Shown: positions 1 through 11,335 of the stretch, piece by piece
How positions within the stretch are numbered: the first letter of the stretch is position 1
Layout: the number at the start of each line of letters is the position of its first letter
From: Gallionella sp.
Lineage (GTDB): Bacteria; Pseudomonadota; Gammaproteobacteria; Burkholderiales; Gallionellaceae
Assembly (NCBI GenBank): GCA_017880865.1
Contig: JADGRL010000030.1
Coordinates: 1-34,616 of the forward strand
Direction of reading: 5' to 3'
DNA length: 34,616 nt
The notes under the pieces: generated by a model
Database searches by the model: none
Seen by the model: only the letters and a program-made list of their open reading frames with translations
What the model was told of the DNA's origin: nothing
Program-made: the position numbers and the translations under genes

Positions 1-52
1 AATATGCTTCGAGAGCCGCCTGTTGCAACGATATCAGCGATGGATGCAAAAC

Positions 53-2674
<2,622 letters not shown>

Positions 2675-2686
2675 GGAGCGATACAG

Positions 2687-3148
2687 GTGGACACAGGTCG
2701 TTATAACGTGTTGCTGGTTGATGACGATGTGGCTCAAATAGATTTAGCGCGCCGCGCCGCGGCTGAGTCTTGTCCCGAGATAAATTTGATCGCGGTGGGG
2801 GGGGGCGATGCCGCGCTAGACTGGTTCAGCGCCGCCCACGAGAAAAGGGAACATCTGCCGCACATCATCCTGCTGGATCTGAAATTGCCCAAGCTGGATG
2901 GTCTGGCGGTGCTGCGCACGCTGCGCGGGCATGATGAGACGCGCGATATTCCCATCCTGGTATTTTCCGCAGAATACACGCAGGATGACGTGCAGATGAG
3001 TTACCGGGCCGGCGCGAACAGTTTTGTGGCCAAGCCGACTGACCTAGTGCAGTTCGCCGAATTCTTCCGTGAGCGTTTGGCCTACTGGATGCACCCGCAG
3101 CAGCGCAATATGATTTTCACCGCGAAGAATGCTGTGACGGAGCGGTAG
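2687..3148 (+). CDS. Single-domain response regulator (CheY/Rcp1-like)
   Basis: A 153-aa receiver domain with no output domain. It shows the acidic cluster D12-D14, phospho-acceptor D64 in ILLDLKLP, switch residue S94 and K116 in the AKP motif. Proteins of this kind usually relay phosphate from a histidine kinase or phytochrome-like sensor by protein-protein contact. No kinase gene is visible nearby, so the partner is unknown. The GTG start at 2687 is supported by AAGGAG overlapping the alaS stop codon, which suggests co-transcription with alaS. The coding sequence contains a run of nine G (2797-2805) that encodes part of a Val-Gly-Gly-Gly stretch; slippage there would shift the frame before D64. 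The gene ends 12 bp from the convergent algC, with no obvious terminator between them. Confidence 0.9.
   Translation: MDTGRYNVLLVDDDVAQIDLARRAAAESCPEINLIAVGGGDAALDWFSAAHEKREHLPHIILLDLKLPKLDGLAVLRTLRGHDETRDIPILVFSAEYTQDDVQMSYRAGANSFVAKPTDLVQFAEFFRERLAYWMHPQQRNMIFTAKNAVTER
2797..2805 (+). repeat. G9 homopolymer inside response-regulator gene
   Basis: Nine consecutive G residues in frame within the receiver-domain gene, about 37 codons after its start. The reading frame is intact at this length. Such tracts are prone to slipped-strand changes and to sequencing error. Confidence 0.9.
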
Positions 3149-3160
3149 GGTCGCGATTCA

Positions 3161-4540
3161 TCAGAACGGCAATTTCAGGTGAGGTGCGGCCTGCTGGAAT
3201 ATCCTGCGAAAATCGTTCTGGATGCGTTGCAGCGCAGCTTCGGTATCCGCTTCAAAACGCAACACGATCACCGGCGTGGTGTTGCTCGGACGCGCCAAGC
3301 CAAAGCCGTCGGCGTATTCCACACGCAGGCCGTCCAGCGTAATGATCTCCTTGATGTCGGTAAATTTCGCAGTCTGTTGCAGTCGTGCCAGCAGTGCGTG
3401 GTTCTCGCCTTCCTCGGTGTGAATGTGCAACTCAGGTGTGCTGAACGCATCCGGCAGCGCGTTCAGTGCGGCACTCGGATTTTGCACCCGGCTCAATATT
3501 TCCAGCAGGCGCGCGCCGGTATACAGCCCGTCGTCGAAACCGTACCAGCGCTCCTTGAAGAACACATGGCCGCTCATCTCACCAGCTAATAACGCGCCGG
3601 TCTCTTTCATCTTGGCTTTGACCAGTGAGTGACCGGTTTTCCACAGTGTCGGTTTGCCGCCGTGCTTGCGTATCCAGTCAAACAGGTTGCGCGTGGACTT
3701 GATGTCGAAAATGATTTCCGCACCGGGATTGCGGCTCAATACATCGGCGGCGTAGAGCATCAGTTGCCGATCCGGGTAGATGATCTTGCCGTCTTTGGTG
3801 ACGACGCCGAGACGGTCGCCATCGCCGTCGAACGCGAGGCCCAGTTCACTGTCGTTGTCCTGCAACGCGGCGATCAGGTCTTGCAGATTTTCAGGCTGTG
3901 ACGGATCGGGATGATGGTTCGGGAAATGCCCGTCGACTTCGCAATACATCTCCTGCACGGTGCAGCCGAGCTGGCGATACAGGTTGGCGACATATGCGCC
4001 CGCCACGCCGTTGCCGCAATCCACGGTGACGTGCATCGGGCGCGCCAGCTTGATGTCGGAGACGATGCGCGCGATGTATTCCGCGCTGATGTCCCGTTGC
4101 GTGTAGCTGCCGTGACCGTGCGTCAGGTTGTTTTGCTCGATGCGTGAGCGCAATTGCTGGATGGTCTCACCTGACAGCGTTTCACCCGCCAGCACCATTT
4201 TCAGGCCGTTGTAATCCGGCGGGTTGTGGCTACCGGTGAGCATCACCGCACAGTCGGTGTGCAACTGGTAGGCGGCGAAATACACCATAGGCGTGGGAAC
4301 GCAGCCGACATCGATCACATTGATACCGCTTTTCTGAATGCCGCGCGCCAAGGCGGAGATCAGTTCCGGGCCGGACAGCCTGCCGTCGCGTCCAATCGCG
4401 ATCGTGTGCTGCCCGCGCGCCGTGGCTTCCGAACCGATCGCATGACCGATGGCTTCGACGATTTCGGGCGTCAGCGTTTTGCCGACGATGCCGCGTATGT
4501 CATAAGCCTTGAAAATTTCCTTGGGTAAATTCCGCAACAT
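3161..4540 (-). CDS. algC: Phosphomannomutase/phosphoglucomutase
   Basis: Interconverts hexose 1- and 6-phosphates (Man/Glc), feeding LPS and exopolysaccharide sugar nucleotides. At 459 aa it matches AlgC-type alpha-D-phosphohexomutases. Visible motifs are active-site serine S104 in TGSHNPP, the metal-binding loop DGDGDR (238-243), the sugar-specificity loop GEMSGH (320-325) and the phosphate-binding RPSNTTP near the C-terminus. All four domains appear present. It is the last gene of a leftward group ilvE, zf-CHCC, waaF, algC, with 15 bp separating it from waaF, and co-transcription is likely. The protein could be annotated as pgm or manB in other systems; substrate preference cannot be decided from sequence alone. 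Confidence 0.93.
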   Translation of the reverse strand: MLRNLPKEIFKAYDIRGIVGKTLTPEIVEAIGHAIGSEATARGQHTIAIGRDGRLSGPELISALARGIQKSGINVIDVGCVPTPMVYFAAYQLHTDCAVMLTGSHNPPDYNGLKMVLAGETLSGETIQQLRSRIEQNNLTHGHGSYTQRDISAEYIARIVSDIKLARPMHVTVDCGNGVAGAYVANLYRQLGCTVQEMYCEVDGHFPNHHPDPSQPENLQDLIAALQDNDSELGLAFDGDGDRLGVVTKDGKIIYPDRQLMLYAADVLSRNPGAEIIFDIKSTRNLFDWIRKHGGKPTLWKTGHSLVKAKMKETGALLAGEMSGHVFFKERWYGFDDGLYTGARLLEILSRVQNPSAALNALPDAFSTPELHIHTEEGENHALLARLQQTAKFTDIKEIITLDGLRVEYADGFGLARPSNTTPVIVLRFEADTEAALQRIQNDFRRIFQQAAPHLKLPF

Positions 4541-4555
4541 GGAGTGTCTCGATTA

Positions 4556-5575
4556 TCAGTTAAGGTTGTGATCAATTCGTTGCAATTTTTTCCATACCAG
4601 ATCGGGTGTGAGTTGCATCATGCAGTTGAAATGTCCCAGCGGACATTCGCGTTTGAAGCAGGGGCTGCACTGGATGTCGAGCTTGATGACCTGTGCTTGC
4701 GAGGAGAGCGGCGGGGTGAATTGCGGGCTGCTGGAGCCGAACAGCGCGAGCATCGGTCGATCCTGCGCGGCAGCCAGATGCATCAGACCGGAATCATTGC
4801 TGATGACCAGTTGCGCACAGGACAGCAGCGCGATGGCATCGGTCAGATCGGTACTGCCGCACAGGTTGCGACACGCCGAATTGCCCAGCGCGATAATCTT
4901 GGCCGAGACTTCACGGTCTTTGGCAGAACCGATCAGCCATACCGCATAACCACGGTGTTGCAGACGTTGTGCGATTTCCGCAAAATAATTAGCTGGCCAG
5001 CGCTTGGCCGGACCGTACTCGGCACCCGGACAAAACACCGCGACGGGTTTATCCAGCGTCAAGCCCAGCTTGTGCAGCGTGGCATCGCGCTGAGCAGCAG
5101 AGACTTCCAGTCTGGGGTCAGGCAACGGACGTGGAATCGCACTACCAGAATCTTCCGCGAGCTGGGCGAAGCGTTCCACCATCAGCGGCAAGGTTTTCTT
5201 GTTGAGTTTGCGCGCATCGTTGAGCAGCCCATAGCGCACTTCGCCGACAAAGCCGGTACGCACCGGGATGCACGCAAAGAACGGCACGAGTGCCGACTTC
5301 AGCGAATTGGGCAACACGATGGCTTGATCGTATTGCGCGTCGCGTAATTGTTTTCCGAATTGATAGCGTGCGCCAAGCTGCAATGCACCGTGCGGGAACG
5401 GGTTGATGATGACCTCGTGCACTTCCGGCATGGCATGCAACAACGCGGCTGTCCACGGCGGGGCCAGCACATCGATCCGGCTTTGGGGATGGCGTTGCTT
5501 GAGGCGCTGCAGCATCGGCTGCATCAGCATGTTGTCGCCCACCCAACTCGGGGCGATGATCAATATTTTGTGCAT
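4556..5575 (-). CDS. waaF: ADP-heptose:LPS heptosyltransferase II
   Basis: Adds the second heptose to the inner core of lipopolysaccharide at the cytoplasmic face of the inner membrane. The 339-aa GT9-family protein has the N-terminal PSWVGDNMLMQP segment (D14 is the probable catalytic base), a nucleotide-binding CPGAEYGPAKRWP (182-194) and NDSGLMHLAAA (260-270). A cysteine-containing C-terminus (CSPCFKRECPLG) is typical of WaaF. The frame is open 39 codons further upstream, but ATG at 5575 matches the family N-terminus (MHKILIIAPSWVGD), and the extension would overlap the neighbouring zf-CHCC gene. It sits between the zf-CHCC gene and algC, consistent with an envelope-sugar operon. Confidence 0.95.
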   Translation of the reverse strand: MHKILIIAPSWVGDNMLMQPMLQRLKQRHPQSRIDVLAPPWTAALLHAMPEVHEVIINPFPHGALQLGARYQFGKQLRDAQYDQAIVLPNSLKSALVPFFACIPVRTGFVGEVRYGLLNDARKLNKKTLPLMVERFAQLAEDSGSAIPRPLPDPRLEVSAAQRDATLHKLGLTLDKPVAVFCPGAEYGPAKRWPANYFAEIAQRLQHRGYAVWLIGSAKDREVSAKIIALGNSACRNLCGSTDLTDAIALLSCAQLVISNDSGLMHLAAAQDRPMLALFGSSSPQFTPPLSSQAQVIKLDIQCSPCFKRECPLGHFNCMMQLTPDLVWKKLQRIDHNLN

Positions 5576-5615
5576 TTGGTTTTTGCTGGTTAAATTAATC
5601 TGACCAGCGGTTTTT

Positions 5616-5810
5616 TTAATGATGCGCCTTGGGCAGTTCGCCCACAAACCGGTACAACGTGCCGCAATACGGGCAGCGTGCTTCGCCGCCATGATTGAGC
5701 GGAATGACTATTTTGGGATGCGCATTCCACAAGCTCATGTTCGGCGTGGGGCAATACAGCGGCAGGTCGGCGGCGGTGACTTCGATGGTGCTGGTGTGGT
5801 CGGTTTGCAT
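5616..5810 (-). CDS. zf-CHCC zinc-finger domain protein
   Basis: A 64-aa protein with the zf-CHCC signature: LYCPTP, then H in LNHGGEARC, then CPYCGTLYRF (one Cys, one His, a Cys pair). The domain is shared with mitochondrial complex I subunit NDUFS6. The bacterial function is not established, and the gene commonly sits next to ilvE and waaF in betaproteobacteria. ATG 5810 is chosen because AGGAAA lies about 7 nt upstream; a TTG at 5840 in the same frame has no comparable ribosome-binding site. It lies between ilvE and waaF on the same strand. Confidence 0.88.
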   Translation of the reverse strand: MQTDHTSTIEVTAADLPLYCPTPNMSLWNAHPKIVIPLNHGGEARCPYCGTLYRFVGELPKAHH

Positions 5811-5866
5811 GTGCGTTTCCTGAATATCGAAAAACGGCAATCTAGCTACGGATAAGACGGAGAATG

Positions 5867-5889
5867 AAACAGGCGAGCTGCGCCTGTTT
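5867..5889 (-). terminator. Possible terminator hairpin behind ilvE
   Basis: A perfect 9-bp inverted repeat (AAACAGGCG / CGCCTGTTT) with a 5-nt loop lies in the 122-bp gap between the ilvE stop and the zf-CHCC start. On the minus strand the stem is followed by only a weak T-rich stretch (TTTCATTCT overlapping the stem end), so it may be a partial terminator or just a hairpin. Two copies of TTATCCGTG lie between it and the ilvE stop. Confidence 0.4.
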
Positions 5890-5932
5890 GTTGGTCGGGA
5901 TTTATCCGTGCTTATCCGTGGCTAAATAATTT

Positions 5933-6853
5933 TTATACGTGCGCCAGCCAATCGGTATGCAGCGGATTTTTTCCGCTGACACAATCGAAAAACAGGGATT
6001 GCAGACGATGGGTGATCGGCCCGCGACTACCTGCGCCTATGGTGCGGTTGTCCAGTTCACGGATCGGGGTGACTTCCGCTGCGGTGCCGGTGAAGAAGGC
6101 CTCGTCGGCGCAATATATTTCGTCGCGCGTGATGCGCTTCTCGATCAGCTCGATGCCCAGGTCTTTCGCCAGCGTGAGGATCGAGTCGCGCGTGATGCCC
6201 TCCAAACAGGACGTCAGGTCGGGCGTGTACAGCTTACCTTTCTTCACGATGAAGATGTTCTCGCCCGCACCCTCGGCCACGTAGCCGTCCACATCAAGCA
6301 ACAGCGCCTCATCGTAGCCGTCATGCGCCACTTCCTGGTGCGCCAGAATCGAGTTGGTGTAGGTGCCGACCGATTTGGAACGGCACATGTTGATGTTCAC
6401 GTGATGGCGGGTGAAACTCGACGTTTTCACGCGTATGCCTTTTTCCATGCCTTCCGCGCCGAGATACGCGCCCCACGGCCAGGCCGCGACGGCAACATGC
6501 GTGCTCAGAGCAGTGGCGGCAATGCCCATCGCTTCCGAACCGTAGAACACGATCGGGCGGATATAACAGGATTCCAGCTTGTTGGCGCGCACCACCTCGC
6601 GGTGTGCCTCCATCAGCGTTTCCTTGTCATACGGCATTTTCATCTTGAAGATATAGGCCGAATTGAACAGCCTGTCGGTGTGTTCCTGCAGGCGGAAGAT
6701 CGCTGTGCCGCTGGTGGTTTTGTATGCGCGTACACCCTCGAATACGCCCATGCCGTAGTGCAGGGTGTGGGTCAGCACGTGCGTGGTCGCATCGCGCCAG
6801 GGTACGAGTTTGCCGTCATACCAGATAAAACCGTCGCGGTCGGACATCGACAT
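5933..6853 (-). CDS. ilvE: Branched-chain amino acid aminotransferase
   Basis: PLP-dependent class IV aminotransferase that interconverts Leu/Ile/Val and their 2-oxo acids with glutamate/2-oxoglutarate. It is 306 aa, the usual size. Family features visible are LTHTLHYGMGVFEGVRAY near residues 27-44, catalytic Lys K160 (CRSKSVGTY), GYVAEGAGENIF, and the C-terminal FFTGTAAEVTPI. ATG 6853 has AAAGGA about 9 nt upstream; the ATG at 6847 is less well placed. It heads a leftward gene cluster with zf-CHCC, waaF and algC, and diverges from the adenylate cyclase gene across 195 bp. Confidence 0.95.
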   Translation of the reverse strand: MSMSDRDGFIWYDGKLVPWRDATTHVLTHTLHYGMGVFEGVRAYKTTSGTAIFRLQEHTDRLFNSAYIFKMKMPYDKETLMEAHREVVRANKLESCYIRPIVFYGSEAMGIAATALSTHVAVAAWPWGAYLGAEGMEKGIRVKTSSFTRHHVNINMCRSKSVGTYTNSILAHQEVAHDGYDEALLLDVDGYVAEGAGENIFIVKKGKLYTPDLTSCLEGITRDSILTLAKDLGIELIEKRITRDEIYCADEAFFTGTAAEVTPIRELDNRTIGAGSRGPITHRLQSLFFDCVSGKNPLHTDWLAHV

Positions 6854-7048
6854 AATTGAGATTCCTTTAATTGATCAGTTGCAAAGGGCGGATTCTAGCC
6901 CTTTCTGGCTGATTTATGAAGCAGCGATGCTAAATTTACCGGCTCGCTTGAATTGTTTTATTCATGATTAAATCAGGTATGATTAGAATAGATGCTCATT
7001 TGTACCTTGGGACTTGGTTCCTGACGGTTCTTGCTGGAGATTATATAA

Positions 7049-8350
7049 ATGCAAAAATATCCTGAAGTCAGTGAAGAAGCGCCCTACGCGCAAGAGGACA
7101 AGTTACACCGGGATTTGTTGATTTTCGCCTGCGCCTTCATGAATCTGGCGGTGATGCTGTGGCTGGCGATCTACTGGATAATGGGGCTGTATTTCTCAAC
7201 CAATGTCCCCCTGATTTACCAGGTGGTTTCAGTGGCTTCGCTGGTGCATTATTTAAAAACCAAAAATTTCGAAATATTCCGCTTCGTTCAATTAAGTCTG
7301 TTCCTGTTTGTTCCGTTCATCATGCAATGGAGCATCGGCAGTTCCGTCACGGCCAGCGGCGTGATGCTATGGGCGTTGCTCGCACCGATAGGTGCGCTGG
7401 TTGTTTCGGGTTGGCGCGATTCCATCCCCTGGTTTACGGCTTACATGGTGATGACCGTGATATCTGGATTCTTTGATTATTATCTGGGTTCCGGAAGCGA
7501 TAACGGATTAACGATGAAAACCATCGGTTTCTTCTTTGCGCTTAACTTTGCCGCGATGTCCTCGATTATTTATTTTCTGGTGCGCTACTTTGTCGTGGCT
7601 ATGGACAAGATCAAAAAACAGCTTGATCAGCAGCATCAATTGCTGGCCGAAGAGCAGAAGAAATCCGAACGTGTGTTGCTTAACGTGCTGCCGAGCAGCA
7701 TTGCGCAACGACTGAAGAATCATCAGGGTTTGATCGCGGATGGGCATGCGGATGTGACGGTGATGTTTGCTGATCTGGTAAATTTCACACAACTGACCGA
7801 GTCGCTCTCACCGGAGCAAATGGTTGGTTTGCTGAACACGATTTTTTCCGCCTTCGACCAGCTGTGTGAAAAATACGGCGTGGAAAAAATCAAGACGATT
7901 GGTGATGCCTATATGGCGGTCGGCGGATTGAATCGCAACAATTCAAATTACACCAACGACATTGCTGATATGGCTTTGGAGATGCGTGACTTTGTGGTCA
8001 ATCATCCGGAACTGTCCCGTTTCAAGCTGGATATTCACAGTGGTATAGCCACAGGACCCGTCGTTGCCGGGGTGATCGGCACCAAACGCTTTATCTATGA
8101 TTTGTGGGGCGATACGGTGAACGTGGCCAGCCGGCTCACCGATGAGGCCGTAGAAGGGGTGATTCAGGTAGACAAGACCACATATAATCGCATTCGTCAC
8201 GACTATGCATTCGAGCCGCCCGCCACAATAAACGTCAAGGGTAAAGGCGAAATGGTCATGTATCGCCTCTCTGCACGTCCTATCGGTGCTACGCATCCGG
8301 CAAAGATATTGACGCTGGCGGCGCAGGCAATTTCTGCTCCTCCCGCTTGA
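7049..8350 (+). CDS. Membrane-anchored class III adenylate cyclase
   Basis: Probably makes cAMP from ATP. The 433-aa protein has an N-terminal half with about five or six hydrophobic segments between residues 22 and 184. A short helical linker follows (about 185-210, KIKKQLDQQHQLL), then a complete cyclase domain (about 230-405). Metal ligands D242 (FADLVNFT) and D286 (TIGDAYMA) are present. K282 and D351 (YDLWGD) occupy the adenine-specifying positions, and N358/R362 (VNVASR) the transition-state positions, so activity as an adenylate rather than guanylate cyclase is predicted. GGAG lies upstream of ATG 7049. The sensory input of the membrane part is unknown. The upstream 195-bp gap contains AT-rich -10-like words around 6978-6989 but no convincing -35 at proper spacing. 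Confidence 0.9.
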   Translation: MQKYPEVSEEAPYAQEDKLHRDLLIFACAFMNLAVMLWLAIYWIMGLYFSTNVPLIYQVVSVASLVHYLKTKNFEIFRFVQLSLFLFVPFIMQWSIGSSVTASGVMLWALLAPIGALVVSGWRDSIPWFTAYMVMTVISGFFDYYLGSGSDNGLTMKTIGFFFALNFAAMSSIIYFLVRYFVVAMDKIKKQLDQQHQLLAEEQKKSERVLLNVLPSSIAQRLKNHQGLIADGHADVTVMFADLVNFTQLTESLSPEQMVGLLNTIFSAFDQLCEKYGVEKIKTIGDAYMAVGGLNRNNSNYTNDIADMALEMRDFVVNHPELSRFKLDIHSGIATGPVVAGVIGTKRFIYDLWGDTVNVASRLTDEAVEGVIQVDKTTYNRIRHDYAFEPPATINVKGKGEMVMYRLSARPIGATHPAKILTLAAQAISAPPA

Positions 8351-8391
8351 ATTTCTTCTGACTGCTTAAGAACGCGGAGAGCATCGCGCAA

Positions 8392-8416
8392 CGGTTGCAT
8401 CGCGCGACCGATTTTT
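8392..8416 (+). terminator. Probable terminator of cyclase gene
   Basis: CGGTTGC (8392-8398) pairs with GCGACCG (8404-8410) with one G-U wobble and a 5-nt loop, followed by a run of five T (8412-8416). It sits between the convergent cyclase and glnE genes and touches the glnE stop codon. Confidence 0.5.
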
Positions 8417-11195
8417 AGAGACCCTCTTCAAAAAGTATTCCCCATAACTTCCGGCTTGCGGCGGTATCGATATCGCCTTGTTCAATACGGCATGGCGAAA
8501 GATTGTTGAGGCGCATCCGATGTTGGGTCTGGCGCAATGTGCGATACAGCGTGCGGGTCTGTTCGGCAAGTTCGATAGGGATCAGACCCAGCTCGCCCGC
8601 GAGTTTGAGCAACGCCAGATTGCCAATATTGGCGGTCAATTGCGGGTGTTGATGGGCATAAGCCAGCACCAGATATTGCACGATGAATTCGATGTCCACC
8701 ATGCCACCGCGGTCGTGCTTGATGTCGAATAAGTCGCTGCCATTGGAATGGCCATCGTGCATCTTCTGGCGCATGGACAGAATTTCATCGCGTAGCGTTG
8801 CAAGGTCGCGTTTTTGACACAGAACCTGCTGGCGGATTTGCTCGAAGGCGGTGCCGACCTGTGCATCACCCGCACTGAAGCGGGCGCGCGTCAAAGCCTG
8901 ATGTTCCCACACCCACGCCTCGTTTTTCTGATACCCGGAAAACGCCGCGATCGAACTCACCAGCAAGCCGCTCGCGCCGTTCGGGCGCAGGCGCAGATCG
9001 GTTTCATACAAACGCCCCGATGAGGTATAGCTGCCGAGCATCGTGTTGATGCGTTGCCCCAGCCGCGCGTAATTTTCCTGTGCATCGGGATGGTCGTCGT
9101 CATACAAAAAGATCAGATCGAGATCGGAGGCGTAGCCCAGCTCTTTGCCGCCCAGCTTGCCATACGCGATGATCGCGAATTTCGGTTCATCGCGATGGCG
9201 TTTGCGTGCGGTCGCCCAAGATATCCTCAGCACATGGCGCAGCATCAAATCAGCCAGATCGCTAAGATGATCGCTGAGTTTTTCCAGCGGCAACAAGCCT
9301 TGCAGATCCATCGCCAGCAGATGAAAAGTCTGTTCCTGTTGCGCCATGCGCAACACATCCAGTTGCCGCTCGGCATCTGCAGCGCAGTCATCCAGGCGGG
9401 TGCGCAAGTCGTGGTCGATTTGCTGCCACTGTGGCGGCTGATACATCTCGCGCGCATCCAGCAATTCGTCGAGCAACGCCGGGTGCAGTGTCAGGTAATC
9501 GCTGGCCCAACTGCTGGCGGCGACCAGCGCGGTCAGGCGTTGCAACGCTTGCGGATATTCGGCCAGAAAGGCGAGATAGGCTGCGCGGCGGCTGATGGCA
9601 TCCAGCAGGGTCAGCAGACGGGATAGCGTCGCGTCAGGGTCGCCGTGTTGTGCGCTCAGTGTGATGAATTGCGGGATAAGTTTGTCCAGTCGCTGCCTGC
9701 TCAATTCGGGCAATTGCCGGTAGCGGTTGCCGGCGCGCAGTTGCAGCAGGCGTTGCGCGCTGTCCGGTGTTGCACGATAACCGAGTTTTTCGAGGCGGGA
9801 GTTCAATTCGTCTGCGGTGATTTCCTCGCGCCATAGTTGCGAATCGTTCGGGTGCCCGTCCAAAAGCTTTTCGGATTGTTCTTCAACCGGCGCGCCGAAA
9901 ATTTGCCCGAATTGCTGGCTGACCAGTGCGCGATGGCGATCAAGCTCTTTGAGCATCGCGGCGTAATCAGCAAAGCCCATCGCCTCGGCGATGATTTCCT
10001 GATCGTCGGCTTTTTCGGGTAATTCCTGAGTTTGCTGGTCATCCAGATATTGCAGGCGGTGTTCCAGATTGCGCAAAAACACGTAGGCCTCATCCAGAGC
10101 GGCAACCACCTGTCCCGGTAATTGCGCGTTTTCGGCCAGCTGTTGCAGTACGCGTCGGGTGGGACGGATGCGCAGCCTGGCATCCTGCCCGCCGCGTATC
10201 AGCTGGAATACCTGAGCGGTGAATTCGATCTCGCGTATGCCGCCGGGGCCGAGTTTGATGTTGTTGAGACGATCGCGGCGCAGCACTTCCTGGCGAATCT
10301 GTGCGTGCAATTGACGCATCGAATCGATCGCGCCGAAGTCGAGGTATTTTCGGTAAATGAACGGTTGCACCAGCTGCGTCAGCTCAGTGGCCTGTTGGCT
10401 GGTCTGGGAACGTGGCGCTTGCGAATCGACCGTTGTGGGATTATTGGCCAGTTCGATGACGCGCGCCTTGATCCATGCATAACGTTCCCATTCGCGGCCC
10501 TGGCTGATCAGATATTCTTCCAGTGCGGCAAAACTCGTCACCAGCGGGCCGCTGTCGCCATAAGGGCGCAGCCGCATATCCACGCGGAACACATAGCCGT
10601 CGGCGGTGAGTTCGTTGATGAGGTTGATCAGGCGGCGACCCAGCCGGGTAAAGAATTCGTGGTTGGAGAGCGTATGCGGGCCATCGGTTTCACCGTCTTC
10701 CGGATACACAAAAATCAAATCAATATCGGATGAGACGTTCAATTCGCCGCCGCCCAGTTTGCCCATCGCGACGACCATTAATTCCTGCACCGTCGAGCTT
10801 AATTCGCCGATCGGGCTGCCGAATTTCGCATGCAATGCCAGCATCAAGCAGGCTTGCGCATACTGCAGGCACACCTCGGCCAGCGCGGTCATGGCTTGCA
10901 TGACCTCGTTCAAGTCGGCCAGCCCATTCAGATCGCGCAGAATCAGCTTGACCATCACCTGTTTGCGCAAGCGGCGCACGGCTTGGGCCAATTCAATTTC
11001 GTCGTCCAGATTGAGCCCGGACTGTTGCAACAAGTCCTGCATTTCCATGCGGCTGCACGGTGTAGTGTAGTTTTCCTGCAACCAATCCAGCAGGCGTTGG
11101 TCTGCCTCCAGCGCTCTTTTTGCATAACGGCTGCAGTGCAATGTCCTTTGCAACAAGGTGGCTATGGTCGTGGGCAGTGAGTTTGCGGTATTCAT
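8415..11195 (-). CDS. glnE: Glutamine synthetase adenylyltransferase/deadenylylase
   Basis: Bifunctional nitrogen-control enzyme. It adds AMP to, or removes it from, glutamine synthetase in response to PII and glutamine. At 926 aa it matches the family. Two nucleotidyltransferase domains are visible. The N-terminal (adenylyl-removing) domain has GKLGG at 145-149, SSDIDL at 155-160 and GPGGIREIEF at 316-325. The C-terminal (adenylylating) domain has GKLGG at 679-683, SDLDL at 690-694 and a downstream RGGMVDIEF. Both active sites keep their paired aspartates. The gene is transcribed alone, convergent with the cyclase and divergent from yhdP. Confidence 0.96.
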   Translation of the reverse strand: MNTANSLPTTIATLLQRTLHCSRYAKRALEADQRLLDWLQENYTTPCSRMEMQDLLQQSGLNLDDEIELAQAVRRLRKQVMVKLILRDLNGLADLNEVMQAMTALAEVCLQYAQACLMLALHAKFGSPIGELSSTVQELMVVAMGKLGGGELNVSSDIDLIFVYPEDGETDGPHTLSNHEFFTRLGRRLINLINELTADGYVFRVDMRLRPYGDSGPLVTSFAALEEYLISQGREWERYAWIKARVIELANNPTTVDSQAPRSQTSQQATELTQLVQPFIYRKYLDFGAIDSMRQLHAQIRQEVLRRDRLNNIKLGPGGIREIEFTAQVFQLIRGGQDARLRIRPTRRVLQQLAENAQLPGQVVAALDEAYVFLRNLEHRLQYLDDQQTQELPEKADDQEIIAEAMGFADYAAMLKELDRHRALVSQQFGQIFGAPVEEQSEKLLDGHPNDSQLWREEITADELNSRLEKLGYRATPDSAQRLLQLRAGNRYRQLPELSRQRLDKLIPQFITLSAQHGDPDATLSRLLTLLDAISRRAAYLAFLAEYPQALQRLTALVAASSWASDYLTLHPALLDELLDAREMYQPPQWQQIDHDLRTRLDDCAADAERQLDVLRMAQQEQTFHLLAMDLQGLLPLEKLSDHLSDLADLMLRHVLRISWATARKRHRDEPKFAIIAYGKLGGKELGYASDLDLIFLYDDDHPDAQENYARLGQRINTMLGSYTSSGRLYETDLRLRPNGASGLLVSSIAAFSGYQKNEAWVWEHQALTRARFSAGDAQVGTAFEQIRQQVLCQKRDLATLRDEILSMRQKMHDGHSNGSDLFDIKHDRGGMVDIEFIVQYLVLAYAHQHPQLTANIGNLALLKLAGELGLIPIELAEQTRTLYRTLRQTQHRMRLNNLSPCRIEQGDIDTAASRKLWGILFEEGL

Positions 11196-11238
11196 GGGCG
11201 CCTTAAGTTAGAATACGCATTGTCTTATGATTGGCGGT

Positions 11239-11320
11239 TAGTCGCTAGTCGTTAAATGCTAGTGGCAAGTTAAATCAAATTGTAATCACCGACTAGTCGA
11301 AAGTGTCTGACGGCTAGTTA
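11239..11320. other. CTAG-rich intergenic segment between glnE and yhdP
   Basis: The 140-bp divergent gap contains four CTAG tetranucleotides in about 75 bp (11245, 11259, 11293, 11314). They sit in related words such as GCTAGTCG, GCTAGTGG, ACTAGTCG and GCTAGTTA. CTAG is usually scarce in proteobacterial DNA, so the clustering looks like a degenerate short repeat. No clear promoter was found within it. Confidence 0.5.
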
Positions 11321-11335
11321 CCAATAACTGGAATC

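Noticed and set aside
5939..6859. 306-codon plus-strand frame opposite ilvE
   Set aside because: It exactly shadows ilvE, with no start signal and no family resemblance.
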